Part shown: piece by piece, positions 26,227-35,481 of the stretch
Position numbering within the stretch: the stretch's first letter is position 1
Layout: every line of letters starts with the position of its first letter
Assembly (NCBI GenBank): GCA_014237395.1
Contig: JABZFP010000032.1
Location: forward strand, 1 to 64,000
From: Desulfobacteraceae bacterium
GTDB taxonomy: Bacteria > Desulfobacterota > Desulfobacteria > Desulfobacterales > UBA5852
Length of the DNA: 64,000 nucleotides
Direction of reading: 5' to 3'
Program-made: the position numbers and the translations under genes
Notes under the pieces: model-generated
The model's input: the letters and a program-made list of their open reading frames with translations, nothing else
The model's database searches: none
Told to the model about the DNA's origin: nothing

Positions 26227-29200
26227 TTAAAAGGCAATGTCCTGGCGGGTGCCGGACATGATCGACAGCCGGTCGAATACGGCCACGGTATCGGCCCGGG
26301 CCCACATGCCGACCTGGCCGCCGAGGGGGCGGTCGGCGGTATAGGCCATCACCGGGACGCCATTGATGTGAACCTGCAGAGACAGGCCGGATAGGCGGAG
26401 ACGAAGGTCGTGCCAGCGGTCCCTATCGACAGGGTAGCGTTTGCGCAGACGTTTGAAGCGTCGACCGTGTATGAATTCATAAAGAATGATGCACTTGTGA
26501 TGGGCGTCCAGACCGAACAAGAAACAGTGGCCGGGATCACGGTATCCGAATGCCAATCCGCCCGCACAAGCCTGGCAGCCTGTCAGCAGATTGAAGGTCA
26601 GCTCGATTTGGCCTTCGTTGACGGGTGGCGCGGTGGCAATTGCCAGGGGAAAAAAATGGTCCCGGTAAAGCTGTTTGAGGAAGGTCTGGTAAGCGCCTCT
26701 CCGGTTGCCGGCCAGTTGCTTCAGCGGCGGCATGGGCGTGTCGGCCACCGCAGCCCCGTCCTGAACGACGACCGAGCGCCGGTTCAGGGTGGCCTGCCGC
26801 CAATGACCGCAAAGCGGGCGGAACGAGGAAGGCAGATCCCCGGTTGCAGGTGGACGGGGGGCACCCGTTGACATAAAGGTGGCGCGTAAATCCTGGAGGA
26901 CCCAGGGGCCGACAAGCATCGGGTCGATTTTACGGCAATAGGACAGCAGACGTCCCGCGTGGTGCAGAAACTCCCGGCAGTGGGCCCAATCTCCGGCGAC
27001 TGCGGACGCCTCCAGCAGAGACCCGTTGATATGAAGGGCGAAACCGAGTTCGTCCAGGACCTCGGCCAGAAAGCGGGTGCGCAGACAGCGGTGGTAATAG
27101 GGGCCTGTTCCCCCCACGACACGCAGTCGGATGTGATGGGGCGCGTGCCCTGACGGTTGACAGACGTCGAGCATTGACGTTTGCCGTTCAAAAGGCATGG
27201 TCACGTAGAGGGATGCATCAGCGATAAAGGCATAACCGTCGATGATCAAGCGCCGGTCTGTGGCTGGCTTACGGTGGGACCATGACAATCCCGACCAGAA
27301 CGCCTGCAGAAACTGATGACCGGCAGATGCGGTGGGGGGAGCGGATAGGGTTTGGCGGGTGAAATCCGTGGCGACATTTGCGCCGGTCCAGCGGATGACC
27401 TGAATGGGATCTCCGGTTTCCGTTCGGCGGCTGAGCAACGTTTCCAGCGCGAAGGCATGGGCTTGTTTTAGAAGATCATGAACCGTGAGGTCGTTGTCGG
27501 ATTGGGGCTGGCCATCCGAAGGGTCGTGGTGACTATGGGTGATCCGGTTCGACAGGGCGCGCAACCGTCGGCGTGGCGGTGATTCAAACGGGTCGGAAAG
27601 CGATTGTGATGGCCTGCCGACACTGGTGGGGATTCGTCCGGCATAGACTGTCGCCTTGTCCGCGTAGAGCGTGACCCACTGCCCCTGAATCCATTGGTCA
27701 GTCGCCCGCCCGGTGTCCACGATCATCGGAACGCCGAATTCGCGCGCGACCGATGCCAGATGGCTGGCGGCACTGCCTTTGGTGGCGATGACGCCCCGCA
27801 CTCGGGCGACGGTCGAGGCATATTCGGGCCCGGCTTTGGGAATGACGAGAATGCTGTCGGCCGGGATGGTTTCCGACAAGGCGGAACCAGCGTGGTAAAG
27901 ACGGCCAGTGACAATTCCGCTACAGGCGTTGCGACCGCCGATGTGAAGGACCGGCAGGCTCTCGAGCGGCAGAACATCAGCGGCTTTGGATGGCGGGGGG
28001 GCGTCCAACCCAAGGGATCGCGATTGCAGGAGATGAAGGTGCCGCGCGCTATCGATGGCCCATTCAACATCCTGGGGGGAACCAAAATACTGTTCCAGGC
28101 GTTCGCCCCAATCCGCCAGGCAGCGGGCCGACACATTGTCGATCGGTGGCAGCTTTTGGTCTTCAGGGGCCAGGGGTTCCAATCGGGTTCCGCCGTGGGG
28201 AAGCGCGGTGATCCAGTGGGATTGATGGGCCGTATGGTGGGGCGTGATGCGTCCGGTCCGGCGGCAAACACCAATGGCATAGGGCGCGCTGTCGCCGCTC
28301 ATCAAATATTCCCCCAGCCCGCGTATGGCGCTGATCTGAAGATCGGTCTGTTCCGGCTGGGAAGGGTTGCGCGTATAGACGACGCCGCTGGCCTGAGCGG
28401 CCACCATGGCCATGATGATGACGGCCATGGGGGTCGTCCGGTCATCCAGTCCGCAACGCATACGATAGAGAACGGCGCCGGAATTGTACTTGCTGGCCAG
28501 CACTTCTTTGTAGGCGTTCAGCACCGATCGGGCCGGAACATTCAGGAGCGTGGCAAATTGCCCGGCAAACGAAACCTCGGTATCTTCTCCGATGGCGCTG
28601 CTGCGCACGGCGGTCAAAACGGGTTGCCCCTGATCCGCCTGCCATTGGTTCAATTTGTCCTGAATGGCGCCTTCGATCTTAAGGGGCACCGGCGCGTCAA
28701 GAATGAGCCGGCGTATGGCTTCGCAGCGTTCATCGACAAGCACCGGGTGCTCCGGCGACAGATCCCGCAGGTAAGCATCGATCATGCCCGGCAATTCGTT
28801 TTCGGTCATGAAGTCGTCGAAGGCGCTGGCTGTCAGGACAAACCCCTGCGGCACGGGAAGATTCAGCGTATTGCCGATGGCTGCCAGATGGGCGGCTTTA
28901 TGCCCGACAAAGGGGGCCATCTCGGCATGAATTTCCTTGAGGGAAACCAGAATTGGATGTTCGGGCAGGCTGAGGGCGGGATGAAACAGCGGGGTCGTGT
29001 GCCGGTCAAACTGCTGATGGGCTTTGAGAAGATCGCCACAACGCCGGTCGCCGAGATCACCCAGGGCGACCATCATCTTCTGGGCCGCCAGCTGCAATCG
29101 GTCATACAGGCGTTTAATGGCGTCCATATCGACCGCATCGCTGGTATGCTCGATACATTCGAATTCGGCCAGGAGATCCATGGCTTCGCCATACGGGGAT

Positions 29201-29307
29201 AAAAGATCTTGATGACGGATGGCCGCATCCGACATAGGGCTTAGGGAGGGGGGCGGCAGAACCTGCCGCTGGCGTTGTTTGGTCGGGCAGGTTTTGGGTT
29301 TGGCCAT
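26227..29307 (-). CDS. PEP synthase/PPDK-like protein with C-terminal lectin-like domain
   Basis: A 1026-residue protein. Residues about 115-440 match the PEP/pyruvate-binding ATP-grasp domain (FVGHKAAHLAAIGN, then PQGFVLTASAFDDFM, and AVRSSAIGEDTEVSFAGQF). About 470-560 form the phosphohistidine swivelling domain, with His in KGSAASHLASVAREFGVP. The PEP-utilising TIM barrel of PEP synthase is missing; instead a region around 690-850 resembles the C-terminal part of other PEP/pyruvate-binding-domain proteins, and the last 110 residues (FGYRDPGHCFLFGLD onward, ending in AVFDRLSIMSG) look like a concanavalin-type beta-sandwich. It cannot be a normal PEP synthase; it may be a dikinase acting on another target. 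GGAGAA supports the start at 29307. Confidence 0.75.
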   Translation of the reverse strand: MAKPKTCPTKQRQRQVLPPPSLSPMSDAAIRHQDLLSPYGEAMDLLAEFECIEHTSDAVDMDAIKRLYDRLQLAAQKMMVALGDLGDRRCGDLLKAHQQFDRHTTPLFHPALSLPEHPILVSLKEIHAEMAPFVGHKAAHLAAIGNTLNLPVPQGFVLTASAFDDFMTENELPGMIDAYLRDLSPEHPVLVDERCEAIRRLILDAPVPLKIEGAIQDKLNQWQADQGQPVLTAVRSSAIGEDTEVSFAGQFATLLNVPARSVLNAYKEVLASKYNSGAVLYRMRCGLDDRTTPMAVIIMAMVAAQASGVVYTRNPSQPEQTDLQISAIRGLGEYLMSGDSAPYAIGVCRRTGRITPHHTAHQSHWITALPHGGTRLEPLAPEDQKLPPIDNVSARCLADWGERLEQYFGSPQDVEWAIDSARHLHLLQSRSLGLDAPPPSKAADVLPLESLPVLHIGGRNACSGIVTGRLYHAGSALSETIPADSILVIPKAGPEYASTVARVRGVIATKGSAASHLASVAREFGVPMIVDTGRATDQWIQGQWVTLYADKATVYAGRIPTSVGRPSQSLSDPFESPPRRRLRALSNRITHSHHDPSDGQPQSDNDLTVHDLLKQAHAFALETLLSRRTETGDPIQVIRWTGANVATDFTRQTLSAPPTASAGHQFLQAFWSGLSWSHRKPATDRRLIIDGYAFIADASLYVTMPFERQTSMLDVCQPSGHAPHHIRLRVVGGTGPYYHRCLRTRFLAEVLDELGFALHINGSLLEASAVAGDWAHCREFLHHAGRLLSYCRKIDPMLVGPWVLQDLRATFMSTGAPRPPATGDLPSSFRPLCGHWRQATLNRRSVVVQDGAAVADTPMPPLKQLAGNRRGAYQTFLKQLYRDHFFPLAIATAPPVNEGQIELTFNLLTGCQACAGGLAFGYRDPGHCFLFGLDAHHKCIILYEFIHGRRFKRLRKRYPVDRDRWHDLRLRLSGLSLQVHINGVPVMAYTADRPLGGQVGMWARADTVAVFDRLSIMSGTRQDIAF

Positions 29308-29522
29308 CGACGTTCTCCGCAGCATAGGGCTCCTGAAAGGGTGCCCGAAACCAAAACGGGGACGTTACAAAGCAGCAGCACCTAATTCTTCTGAAGATAA
29401 TACCCTTTTGTCAAATGATTTATGAGGTCTTCGGCCGATATCATGTCTGGGGACCCCGAAGATGCCGGGCGAGCTGATGGAATCTATCATTGGGGTTTTC
29501 ACAACAATTGTGCCGGGCATTG
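29308..29522. other. Short intergenic gap
   Basis: Some 215 bp between the PEP-synthase-like gene start and the azlD stop. It should hold the promoter of the former; no clear hexamer pair is seen. Confidence 0.3.
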
Positions 29523-29837
29523 TCAGAATAAGTGTCGTTGGAACATGATTACCAGCATGCCCACCAGCATGGCCAATAACGTCTGCCGCGTTTTTACGGC
29601 GGTCACGACCGTTGCCATGGCGGCCAGGCAGCCCCAAGGGCCTGCCGCCAGGATCCCCGGAACGACGAGTGACAATAGAATCGTACCGGGCAGGGCGCCC
29701 ATGAAGGCCCGGAAAGCAGGTGAGCGTGGCAGGCGTTCGGATAATAGCAGCCCTCCCAAACGAAGCCCATAAGTTGCCAAGGCCGCCCCGGCCAAGGTGA
29801 TCATGGTGTTCATAAGGGTCGAATCATTCGTTAACAT
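29523..29837 (-). CDS. azlD: Branched-chain amino acid exporter small subunit AzlD
   Basis: A 104-residue membrane protein with three to four helices and the AzlD pattern: ATYGLRLGGLLL, then FRAFMGALPGTILLSLVVPGILAAGPWG. With AzlC it forms a two-part exporter for branched-chain or related amino acids. Its start lies within the last 14 bases of azlC, so the two are coupled. Confidence 0.85.
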   Translation of the reverse strand: MLTNDSTLMNTMITLAGAALATYGLRLGGLLLSERLPRSPAFRAFMGALPGTILLSLVVPGILAAGPWGCLAAMATVVTAVKTRQTLLAMLVGMLVIMFQRHLF

Positions 29838-30552
29838 GTGGTTCTTCTTTCTTCACGGAAGGGATGCTGCCACGATCACCGATAAGGCACTGCAGAGCAG
29901 GCACCAAAGCGCCTCCCAACCCTCCGGCCACGATGTACCATTTGCCTGGCAGGAGTGCTTCGGCTGCGACGGCAATAAGCGCGGCTGCGACCCATGGTGC
30001 CAAATCCATTTTACCGCGCCACATGCCGGTGGTGAGCGCCGTGAAAACAGCGACAAAGGCAAAATCAAGGGCGTAAACTTCCGGATGCCGGATGAATGCC
30101 CCCAACTGATGACCGGTCATGGTGCCCAGGCACCATGCCAGCAGCAGGCAGCATCCGCCGCCGAATAGAAAATCACTCGAGGCCCGGCCCTGTCGATGGG
30201 CGGCCATGGTGACGGCCCAGTTTTCGTCGGCGACCAGGTGCATCACGAACGCTTTATGCCCCATTGATTTATTTATAAAAAGCGGTTCAAGTGAGGCCCC
30301 GATCAAAAGGTAGCGCAGATTGATAACCGCTACACCGGTGACCATTTCACCGATGGGCAATGGCGTCGACCACATATCGACCATGACAAATTGGGCTGAA
30401 CCCGCAAAAATCGATAGATCCATCAGCAGCAAAACGAACCAGCTGATATGATCCTGAGCGGCCAGAACGCCCAGGACGCTGCCATAAGCGGCCACACTGA
30501 CCGCAATGGGAAGATTTGCTCTGAAGCCGCGTTGGATCTCGGAATGCCTCAC
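29824..30552 (-). CDS. azlC: Branched-chain amino acid exporter large subunit AzlC
   Basis: A 242-residue membrane protein with about seven helices. AzlC signatures: GFRANLPIAVSVAAYGSVLG, then FAGSAQFVMVDMW and VINLRYLLIGASLEP, and DENWAV near residue 110. It uses a GTG start at 30552 with AAAGGA eight bases upstream. Together with AzlD it likely exports branched-chain amino acids or analogues. Confidence 0.9.
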   Translation of the reverse strand: MRHSEIQRGFRANLPIAVSVAAYGSVLGVLAAQDHISWFVLLLMDLSIFAGSAQFVMVDMWSTPLPIGEMVTGVAVINLRYLLIGASLEPLFINKSMGHKAFVMHLVADENWAVTMAAHRQGRASSDFLFGGGCCLLLAWCLGTMTGHQLGAFIRHPEVYALDFAFVAVFTALTTGMWRGKMDLAPWVAAALIAVAAEALLPGKWYIVAGGLGGALVPALQCLIGDRGSIPSVKKEEPHVNE

Positions 30553-30848
30553 ACGTCAATTCCTTTCGGCGCCCAATTGGTGGTATCTTTGAGCGCCGAT
30601 GGCTTTATTATCAGCATTTCGATCGAAATGACAGGAACAGAAGAATGACGACACCGCGGCAGAGCTGTGGGGTATCCATAATGGCAGAGCTAGACTGCAA
30701 GCGACGGGGTATGGAACTCTCGTCCGCCTCTGCCGGATTGTCGGGTTTCGATACATGCGTGGAAACAGGGCTTGTCGGAACCGGGACAATCGCTTAAGAT
30801 AGCGCATAACACGCTTGGACCATCTATGACGAAGCATGGATACCGGTT

Positions 30849-31349
30849 ATGGTTGCGGATGAACTGAAAGAAGTCGTTGTGCCACGCGAAGAGGCGACAT
30901 TCTGGCTGGATCGTTGGGGCTATTGGTGCAATGCGCACGGACGCTTTCAACACAAAAAGATTATCGACTACTTTCACGCTGCCATCGCGAGGGACGAAAA
31001 GGGGTATTTTGTTGCCCAGGTGAACGGGGATTGCCGTGAGAAGGTTTATTTCCGGTATGAGGACACGGCCCTGTTCGTTTTTGATGTTCTTCTGAATGAC
31101 CGCCCGACCCTTGTCCTCAACACCCGGAAGCATATCCCGCTTGATCCTGATGCGCTGTTTATCCATAATGATTACCTATACATGCGTCAGGATGACCACC
31201 TGATCAAGTTCAACGAACGCAGCATGCTGAAGATCAGTGCGCTGTTCGAACACGACGGGGACACCTGCTTCATTAGGATTGGGGGAGAGCGCAAGGTCAT
31301 ACGCGATCGGGATGCCGCCGCATCGTCCGAGGGCGGCGAGCGTCATTAG
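30849..31349 (+). CDS. DUF1285-like protein
   Basis: A 166-residue soluble protein. The pattern WLDRWGYWCNAHGRF, then HKKIIDYFHAAIARDEKGYF, EKVYFRYEDTALFVFDV and LNTRKHIPLDPDALF resembles DUF1285 proteins, in which an N-terminal hydrophilic sandwich carries similar repeats. Function of that family is unknown. The ribosome site is weak. It is the first of a run of plus-strand genes to 34 kb. Confidence 0.55.
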   Translation: MVADELKEVVVPREEATFWLDRWGYWCNAHGRFQHKKIIDYFHAAIARDEKGYFVAQVNGDCREKVYFRYEDTALFVFDVLLNDRPTLVLNTRKHIPLDPDALFIHNDYLYMRQDDHLIKFNERSMLKISALFEHDGDTCFIRIGGERKVIRDRDAAASSEGGERH

Positions 31350-31405
31350 AATCCCTAAAAGAACCCTGGCGTGGTAAGTCCCAGATCCTGGAGAGGAGGC
31401 AACGG

Positions 31406-31774
31406 ATGAAATGGTTTATTTACCTGTTCAGCATGGTTTGGATCGCGGCCGGTGGATTTCTTATTCTCTACACGGATCAGTGCCGTGACATCATGGGAAA
31501 AGCATTCGCGCGAATGGGGCGGGTGCCAATGGCCGCGACGGCGGCCGTCATTGGCCTTTTGCTGGTGCTGTCGGCCCGCAGCAGCGCCAACGCCGGTGTG
31601 ATCCTCGTTATCGGCCTTCTGGCGATCGGCAAGGGGGTGGCCTTTTTCTGGAATCCCCATCAGATTTATGAAAAAACCCTGGGGTGGTGGTTGACGGATG
31701 CCGCCGACCAGACCTATCGACTGGCCGGCATTATTGTTGTGGTTCTGGGAACAGCCCTGATTTCATGGGCCTGA
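31406..31774 (+). CDS. Small integral membrane protein
   Basis: A 122-residue protein with about four hydrophobic helices (for example WFIYLFSMVWIAAGGFLIL and AATAAVIGLLLVL). A GAGGAGG site precedes the start. No family recognised. Its stop overlaps the next start (TGATG), so it is coupled to the TraB-family gene. Confidence 0.6.
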   Translation: MKWFIYLFSMVWIAAGGFLILYTDQCRDIMGKAFARMGRVPMAATAAVIGLLLVLSARSSANAGVILVIGLLAIGKGVAFFWNPHQIYEKTLGWWLTDAADQTYRLAGIIVVVLGTALISWA

Positions 31775-32874
31775 TGGCGGCCATGCTTTTTTTTCACCGA
31801 AAAGATCAACCGTTCCAGACCGCTACCCGAACCCGGTGGCAGTCGGGTCTCTTTTGTCTCCGCTGGTCTATCGGCACCCTATCCCTGCTGATCCTGATGC
31901 TGCTGGTTGTCTCCGTATCGGCCGACGATATCTATCGATGGCGGGATGCGGCCGGCGTCCTGCATTTTGCGGACAGCCCGCCTGCTTCCGGGAAAGCCGA
32001 TCGGATTTCCTCCTCGACGGCCACCGACCTTTCCCGGATTCCGAAACCACAACCTTCCGAAACACTATCGAATGGCCCGCCGGGCGGTGTTTTCTGGCGC
32101 ATCGAGAATGATCGATCGGCGCCAAGTTTTCTGTTGGGTACGATTCATTCCGCCGACCCAAGGGTGCTGGACTGGTCCGCCGAAATCGATAGGGCACTGA
32201 TGCAGACGGCCAGTTTTGTAATGGAAATGGAGTTGAATACGGACAGTTTTTTCAAGATCGGCAATGCCGTGATGCTTACGGACGGCCATGATCTGGCCGC
32301 CCTTCTGGGAAAGTCGGATTACCAGCGTCTGGTGGCGGCCATGGCGTCGCATCCCGTGCCGGAAGGCATTTTTCGAAAAATGAAGCCGTGGGTGCTGCTG
32401 GCCTTTTTGAGTCAACCCATAAACGGTAGCGGGGAATTCATGGATTTGCGCCTTTACCGGCAAGCGAAGGCCCAGGGGAAAGCGGTTTACGGCCTGGAAA
32501 CAGCCGAGGAACAGGTGGCGGTTTTCGACGGGTTGCCGATCGAGGACCAGGTGGCGCTGCTGCGGTCGACGCTGGACCACCTGGCGGATCTGCCTGTGAT
32601 GCTCGATCAGATGGTCGATACTTACCTGACCGGCGATTTGGCGTTGATTGCAGAGCTGGCCCAGTCATTGATGAAAAAGGACGGCAGCGAGCTTGAAACG
32701 CGATTTTTCCTGCGGCTGAACGACGAGCGCAACCTTCGCATGGTGGCGCGCATGATGCCGCGCATTGAGCAGGGCGGCGCCTTTATTGCTGTTGGCGCCC
32801 TTCATCTGGCCGGGCCGACCGGCATCGTCCAGCAACTATCAGAGCGTGGATACCGGTTGAGCCCGGTGGAGTGA
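31774..32874 (+). CDS. DUF4124 and TraB/GumN family protein
   Basis: A 366-residue exported protein. A signal anchor (SLLILMLLVVSVSADDIYRW) runs into a DUF4124 segment (YRWRDAAGVLHFADSPP, about residues 50-68). The rest is a TraB/GumN domain: FLLGTIHSADPRVLDW near 120, EMELNTDS, and GAFIAVGALHLAGPTGIVQQL near the end, including the GxH and Glu positions proposed as metal-dependent protease-like sites. It probably acts in the periplasm. Substrate unknown. Confidence 0.8.
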   Translation: MAAMLFFHRKDQPFQTATRTRWQSGLFCLRWSIGTLSLLILMLLVVSVSADDIYRWRDAAGVLHFADSPPASGKADRISSSTATDLSRIPKPQPSETLSNGPPGGVFWRIENDRSAPSFLLGTIHSADPRVLDWSAEIDRALMQTASFVMEMELNTDSFFKIGNAVMLTDGHDLAALLGKSDYQRLVAAMASHPVPEGIFRKMKPWVLLAFLSQPINGSGEFMDLRLYRQAKAQGKAVYGLETAEEQVAVFDGLPIEDQVALLRSTLDHLADLPVMLDQMVDTYLTGDLALIAELAQSLMKKDGSELETRFFLRLNDERNLRMVARMMPRIEQGGAFIAVGALHLAGPTGIVQQLSERGYRLSPVE

Positions 32875-32881
32875 TAGGGAA

Positions 32882-33967
32882 ATGAAATCCTTCTTACTGT
32901 TACAACGAACCGTGGACGGTGTCGGGAAAATCTTCCGGACCCAAAACTTTCTCACAAAAGCGCAGCCACGTGTGGCGTATAGGGTCTGCCATAGCGCGCG
33001 TCGAACCATCGGTCTGACGCTCCTGGTGCTGCTGACCGGAGCGTCCGCCGTGACGGCGCAAAATCCGGCGCCCGACCGGGGAGGCGACGAAATCGCCCGG
33101 GTGAACGGTGTTGTCATTACCCGCCGCGAGTTCCAGATCGAATACCGGCAGGCGGTCGATAAGCACGTGGATGAGGGTCAACCCGTCAATGAAACCTATA
33201 TTGCTCCGATTCGCCGGGCCGTGATCCAGCGTATGGTGGAGGAAGAACTGTTATTCCAGGAGAGTAGGCGCCTGGGAATCGCGGTGTCCACCGCAGAACT
33301 CGACGATCGCATTGCGGCGGCGCGCGCGCGGTTCGATAGTGAAAGCGCGTTCGCGCAGGAGATCGCACGCCTGCATATGGACGAAAGCCAATACCGGCGC
33401 AAACTCCATCGCCAGATGGCCATTGACCGGGTTATCGAACGCCAGGTGATGCCGTCTGTATCCGTTTCGGAAGCGGAAATCCGCCAGTTTTACGATGCCA
33501 ACCCGCAGCGCTTTAAAACGCCTGAGAAAATTCGGTTGAGCCATATCTTCATCCGCTTTGAGCCGGGGGAAAACACCGATCAACCGACCCAGGCGCGGCG
33601 CAAGATGGAAACGATTGCGGCGAAATTGACCCAGGGTGCCGATTTTGCGGCGCTGGCCAGGGACTATTCCGAAGAACCCCGCCGGGAGTATGGCGGAGAC
33701 CTGGGCTATATCGAACGCGGTCAAATACTGCCGCAGCTGGAAACCGTTGCTTTTGAACTGGCGGTGGGGGAGACCAGCCCCATATTGACCACGGGGCATG
33801 GATTTCACCTCCTCCGTGTCACCGACCGCAAGCCCGGAAAAGTGACCACGTTCGAAGACGCCCATCCCGGGATACGGCAAACCCTTTTGCAATTAAATCG
33901 CGGTCAAGCGGTGAAGGCCTATGTCGATACCCTCAGAAAAAAGGCGGATATCCGCGCGGCACAATAG
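32882..33967 (+). CDS. SurA/PpiC-type periplasmic foldase
   Basis: A 361-residue peptidyl-prolyl isomerase with an unusually long N-terminal extension before the signal helix (TIGLTLLVLLTGASAVTAQ, around residues 42-60). A SurA-like chaperone part (VARVNGVVITRREF-like segment and EEELLFQESRRLGI) precedes one parvulin domain (about 225-325: RLSHIFIRF, then GADFAALARDYSEEP, and GGDLGYIERGQ). It is distinct from the two-parvulin protein at 20.7 kb. Seven bases separate it from the TraB-family gene, so the two are likely co-expressed. Confidence 0.85.
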   Translation: MKSFLLLQRTVDGVGKIFRTQNFLTKAQPRVAYRVCHSARRTIGLTLLVLLTGASAVTAQNPAPDRGGDEIARVNGVVITRREFQIEYRQAVDKHVDEGQPVNETYIAPIRRAVIQRMVEEELLFQESRRLGIAVSTAELDDRIAAARARFDSESAFAQEIARLHMDESQYRRKLHRQMAIDRVIERQVMPSVSVSEAEIRQFYDANPQRFKTPEKIRLSHIFIRFEPGENTDQPTQARRKMETIAAKLTQGADFAALARDYSEEPRREYGGDLGYIERGQILPQLETVAFELAVGETSPILTTGHGFHLLRVTDRKPGKVTTFEDAHPGIRQTLLQLNRGQAVKAYVDTLRKKADIRAAQ

Positions 33968-34140
33968 GACACCGCCGAATGCCTGAGGCCGTCGGTTCTT
34001 CCCAGTTTTTGGGGATGATTCCTCCTTCCCTTGCCATCAAACAAGAAATCCCCATCATTAATTCATACACGGCAATCGCTTCCATGTGCGCCCCTCGAAC
34101 CGGCGGTTGGCGATCGATGAAACGGAAAGGATTCTCACGC

Positions 34141-35214
34141 ATGCTGGATATCGCCTCTTTGACCCGGCAGGTGCGCCGAAATTGCACCCTGTCCGATGCG
34201 CGCTTTGCCGGGCACTATTCCGTTTGCGGATTGGTCATGAGGCTGCGTGATCTTTACAAGTGGGAGCATTCCCTGGATCCTTATGAAGAACATGCGGCGT
34301 CGCAGGTTTTGGATTGGATCGGCAGGAAAGAAACGCTGTGGGAAACGCTGCAGGAAAGTGACTTTGACGATCTGGTCATCGACGGTCAGCGGATCGATCC
34401 ATTCGATACCGAAACCGTCAACCGGTTGATCGAACCGTTGCATCTTTTTTATGGCGCCGGATACGCTCACAGCATGAAACCATCCTTTTTGCTGGCGACC
34501 ATCGACCGCAAAAGCGCGGTCAACGGATATCCTGTGGTTTTCCTGTCCAAGGAGATGGCCCGTGATCTGTTAACCCTCCCGGCCTTGACCCAGGATGACA
34601 CCATTGTGGTGCGTCAATCTGCCGCGAAGCTTTATGTCTGGGATCGGATGTTGTACCTGAATCAATCCGGGCGGCCTTTTTTCCGATTCGCCCTTTTGGC
34701 CTGCGGCATTGCTGAAAAAGATGTCGGTTCGCTGCGGCACTGTCTCCCGTCGGTGGCGCAAGTCCTGCACGACACCTTTCTGTATCACGAGATCGGGGAA
34801 TTGTCCGACTGCTGCTTCAATCGCCAAATTTGGCGAGACATCATTGCCGCGCTGCCCCACACCCCGACGGAACTGCTGGTGCGCACGGTCAAGGATGTTC
34901 TGGCAGACACCGGTCCACATGGGACATTACGCCATATCCGGAAAACCCAACAGACCGCCGCACTTGGTTTCTATGCCGCATTTCTGGATGGTTTAGGGAA
35001 AAAACTGTTCCCGGAAATTCGCGCGACTGTCGCCGGATTCATGACAGACGGCGACTGGCAGGCGGTTGCCGCCATGATCAGTTCCGTTCACCAGAAAGCC
35101 GAAACCATGGCGTTTACAATCATCGACCTCTACAGGAATGGAACCCGGGACCACGATTCGGTTTGGGTGAATGAGACATTGAACCGCCTGTATATCGAAC
35201 CGCTGACCGCCTGA
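34141..35214 (+). CDS. Sfum_1244 family protein
   Basis: A 357-residue soluble protein beginning MLDIASLTRQVRRNC with YSVCGLVMRLRDLYKWE soon after; this opening matches my recollection of the Sfum_1244 family of deltaproteobacteria. No catalytic motif is evident. An AAAGGA site supports ATG 34141, although the frame is open from 33979. The role is unknown; the restricted distribution of the family supports the lineage assignment. Confidence 0.6.
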   Translation: MLDIASLTRQVRRNCTLSDARFAGHYSVCGLVMRLRDLYKWEHSLDPYEEHAASQVLDWIGRKETLWETLQESDFDDLVIDGQRIDPFDTETVNRLIEPLHLFYGAGYAHSMKPSFLLATIDRKSAVNGYPVVFLSKEMARDLLTLPALTQDDTIVVRQSAAKLYVWDRMLYLNQSGRPFFRFALLACGIAEKDVGSLRHCLPSVAQVLHDTFLYHEIGELSDCCFNRQIWRDIIAALPHTPTELLVRTVKDVLADTGPHGTLRHIRKTQQTAALGFYAAFLDGLGKKLFPEIRATVAGFMTDGDWQAVAAMISSVHQKAETMAFTIIDLYRNGTRDHDSVWVNETLNRLYIEPLTA

Positions 35215-35481
35215 TGGCGGCCGACCCCTGAAAAATGACGTTTTCTGACACGTGCGATTTTGCTGGCATAGTCCTTTTCGCCACAGTTGATTCCTACACC
35301 TCCCTGATGCTAAACTCCGTTCATTATCGAAGTATTCTCCATTCGCTTACCAAAAGCTTTACTGTTGGACATCGCGCTTGCGAACCGCCGCGGGGTATCG
35401 GGCTGATCCCATTCACGCGTCGCGGTGCCGGGTTGCGGCGATTCCGATGTCGTTGCCCTGCTTATGAGGAAAGGGACGCGT

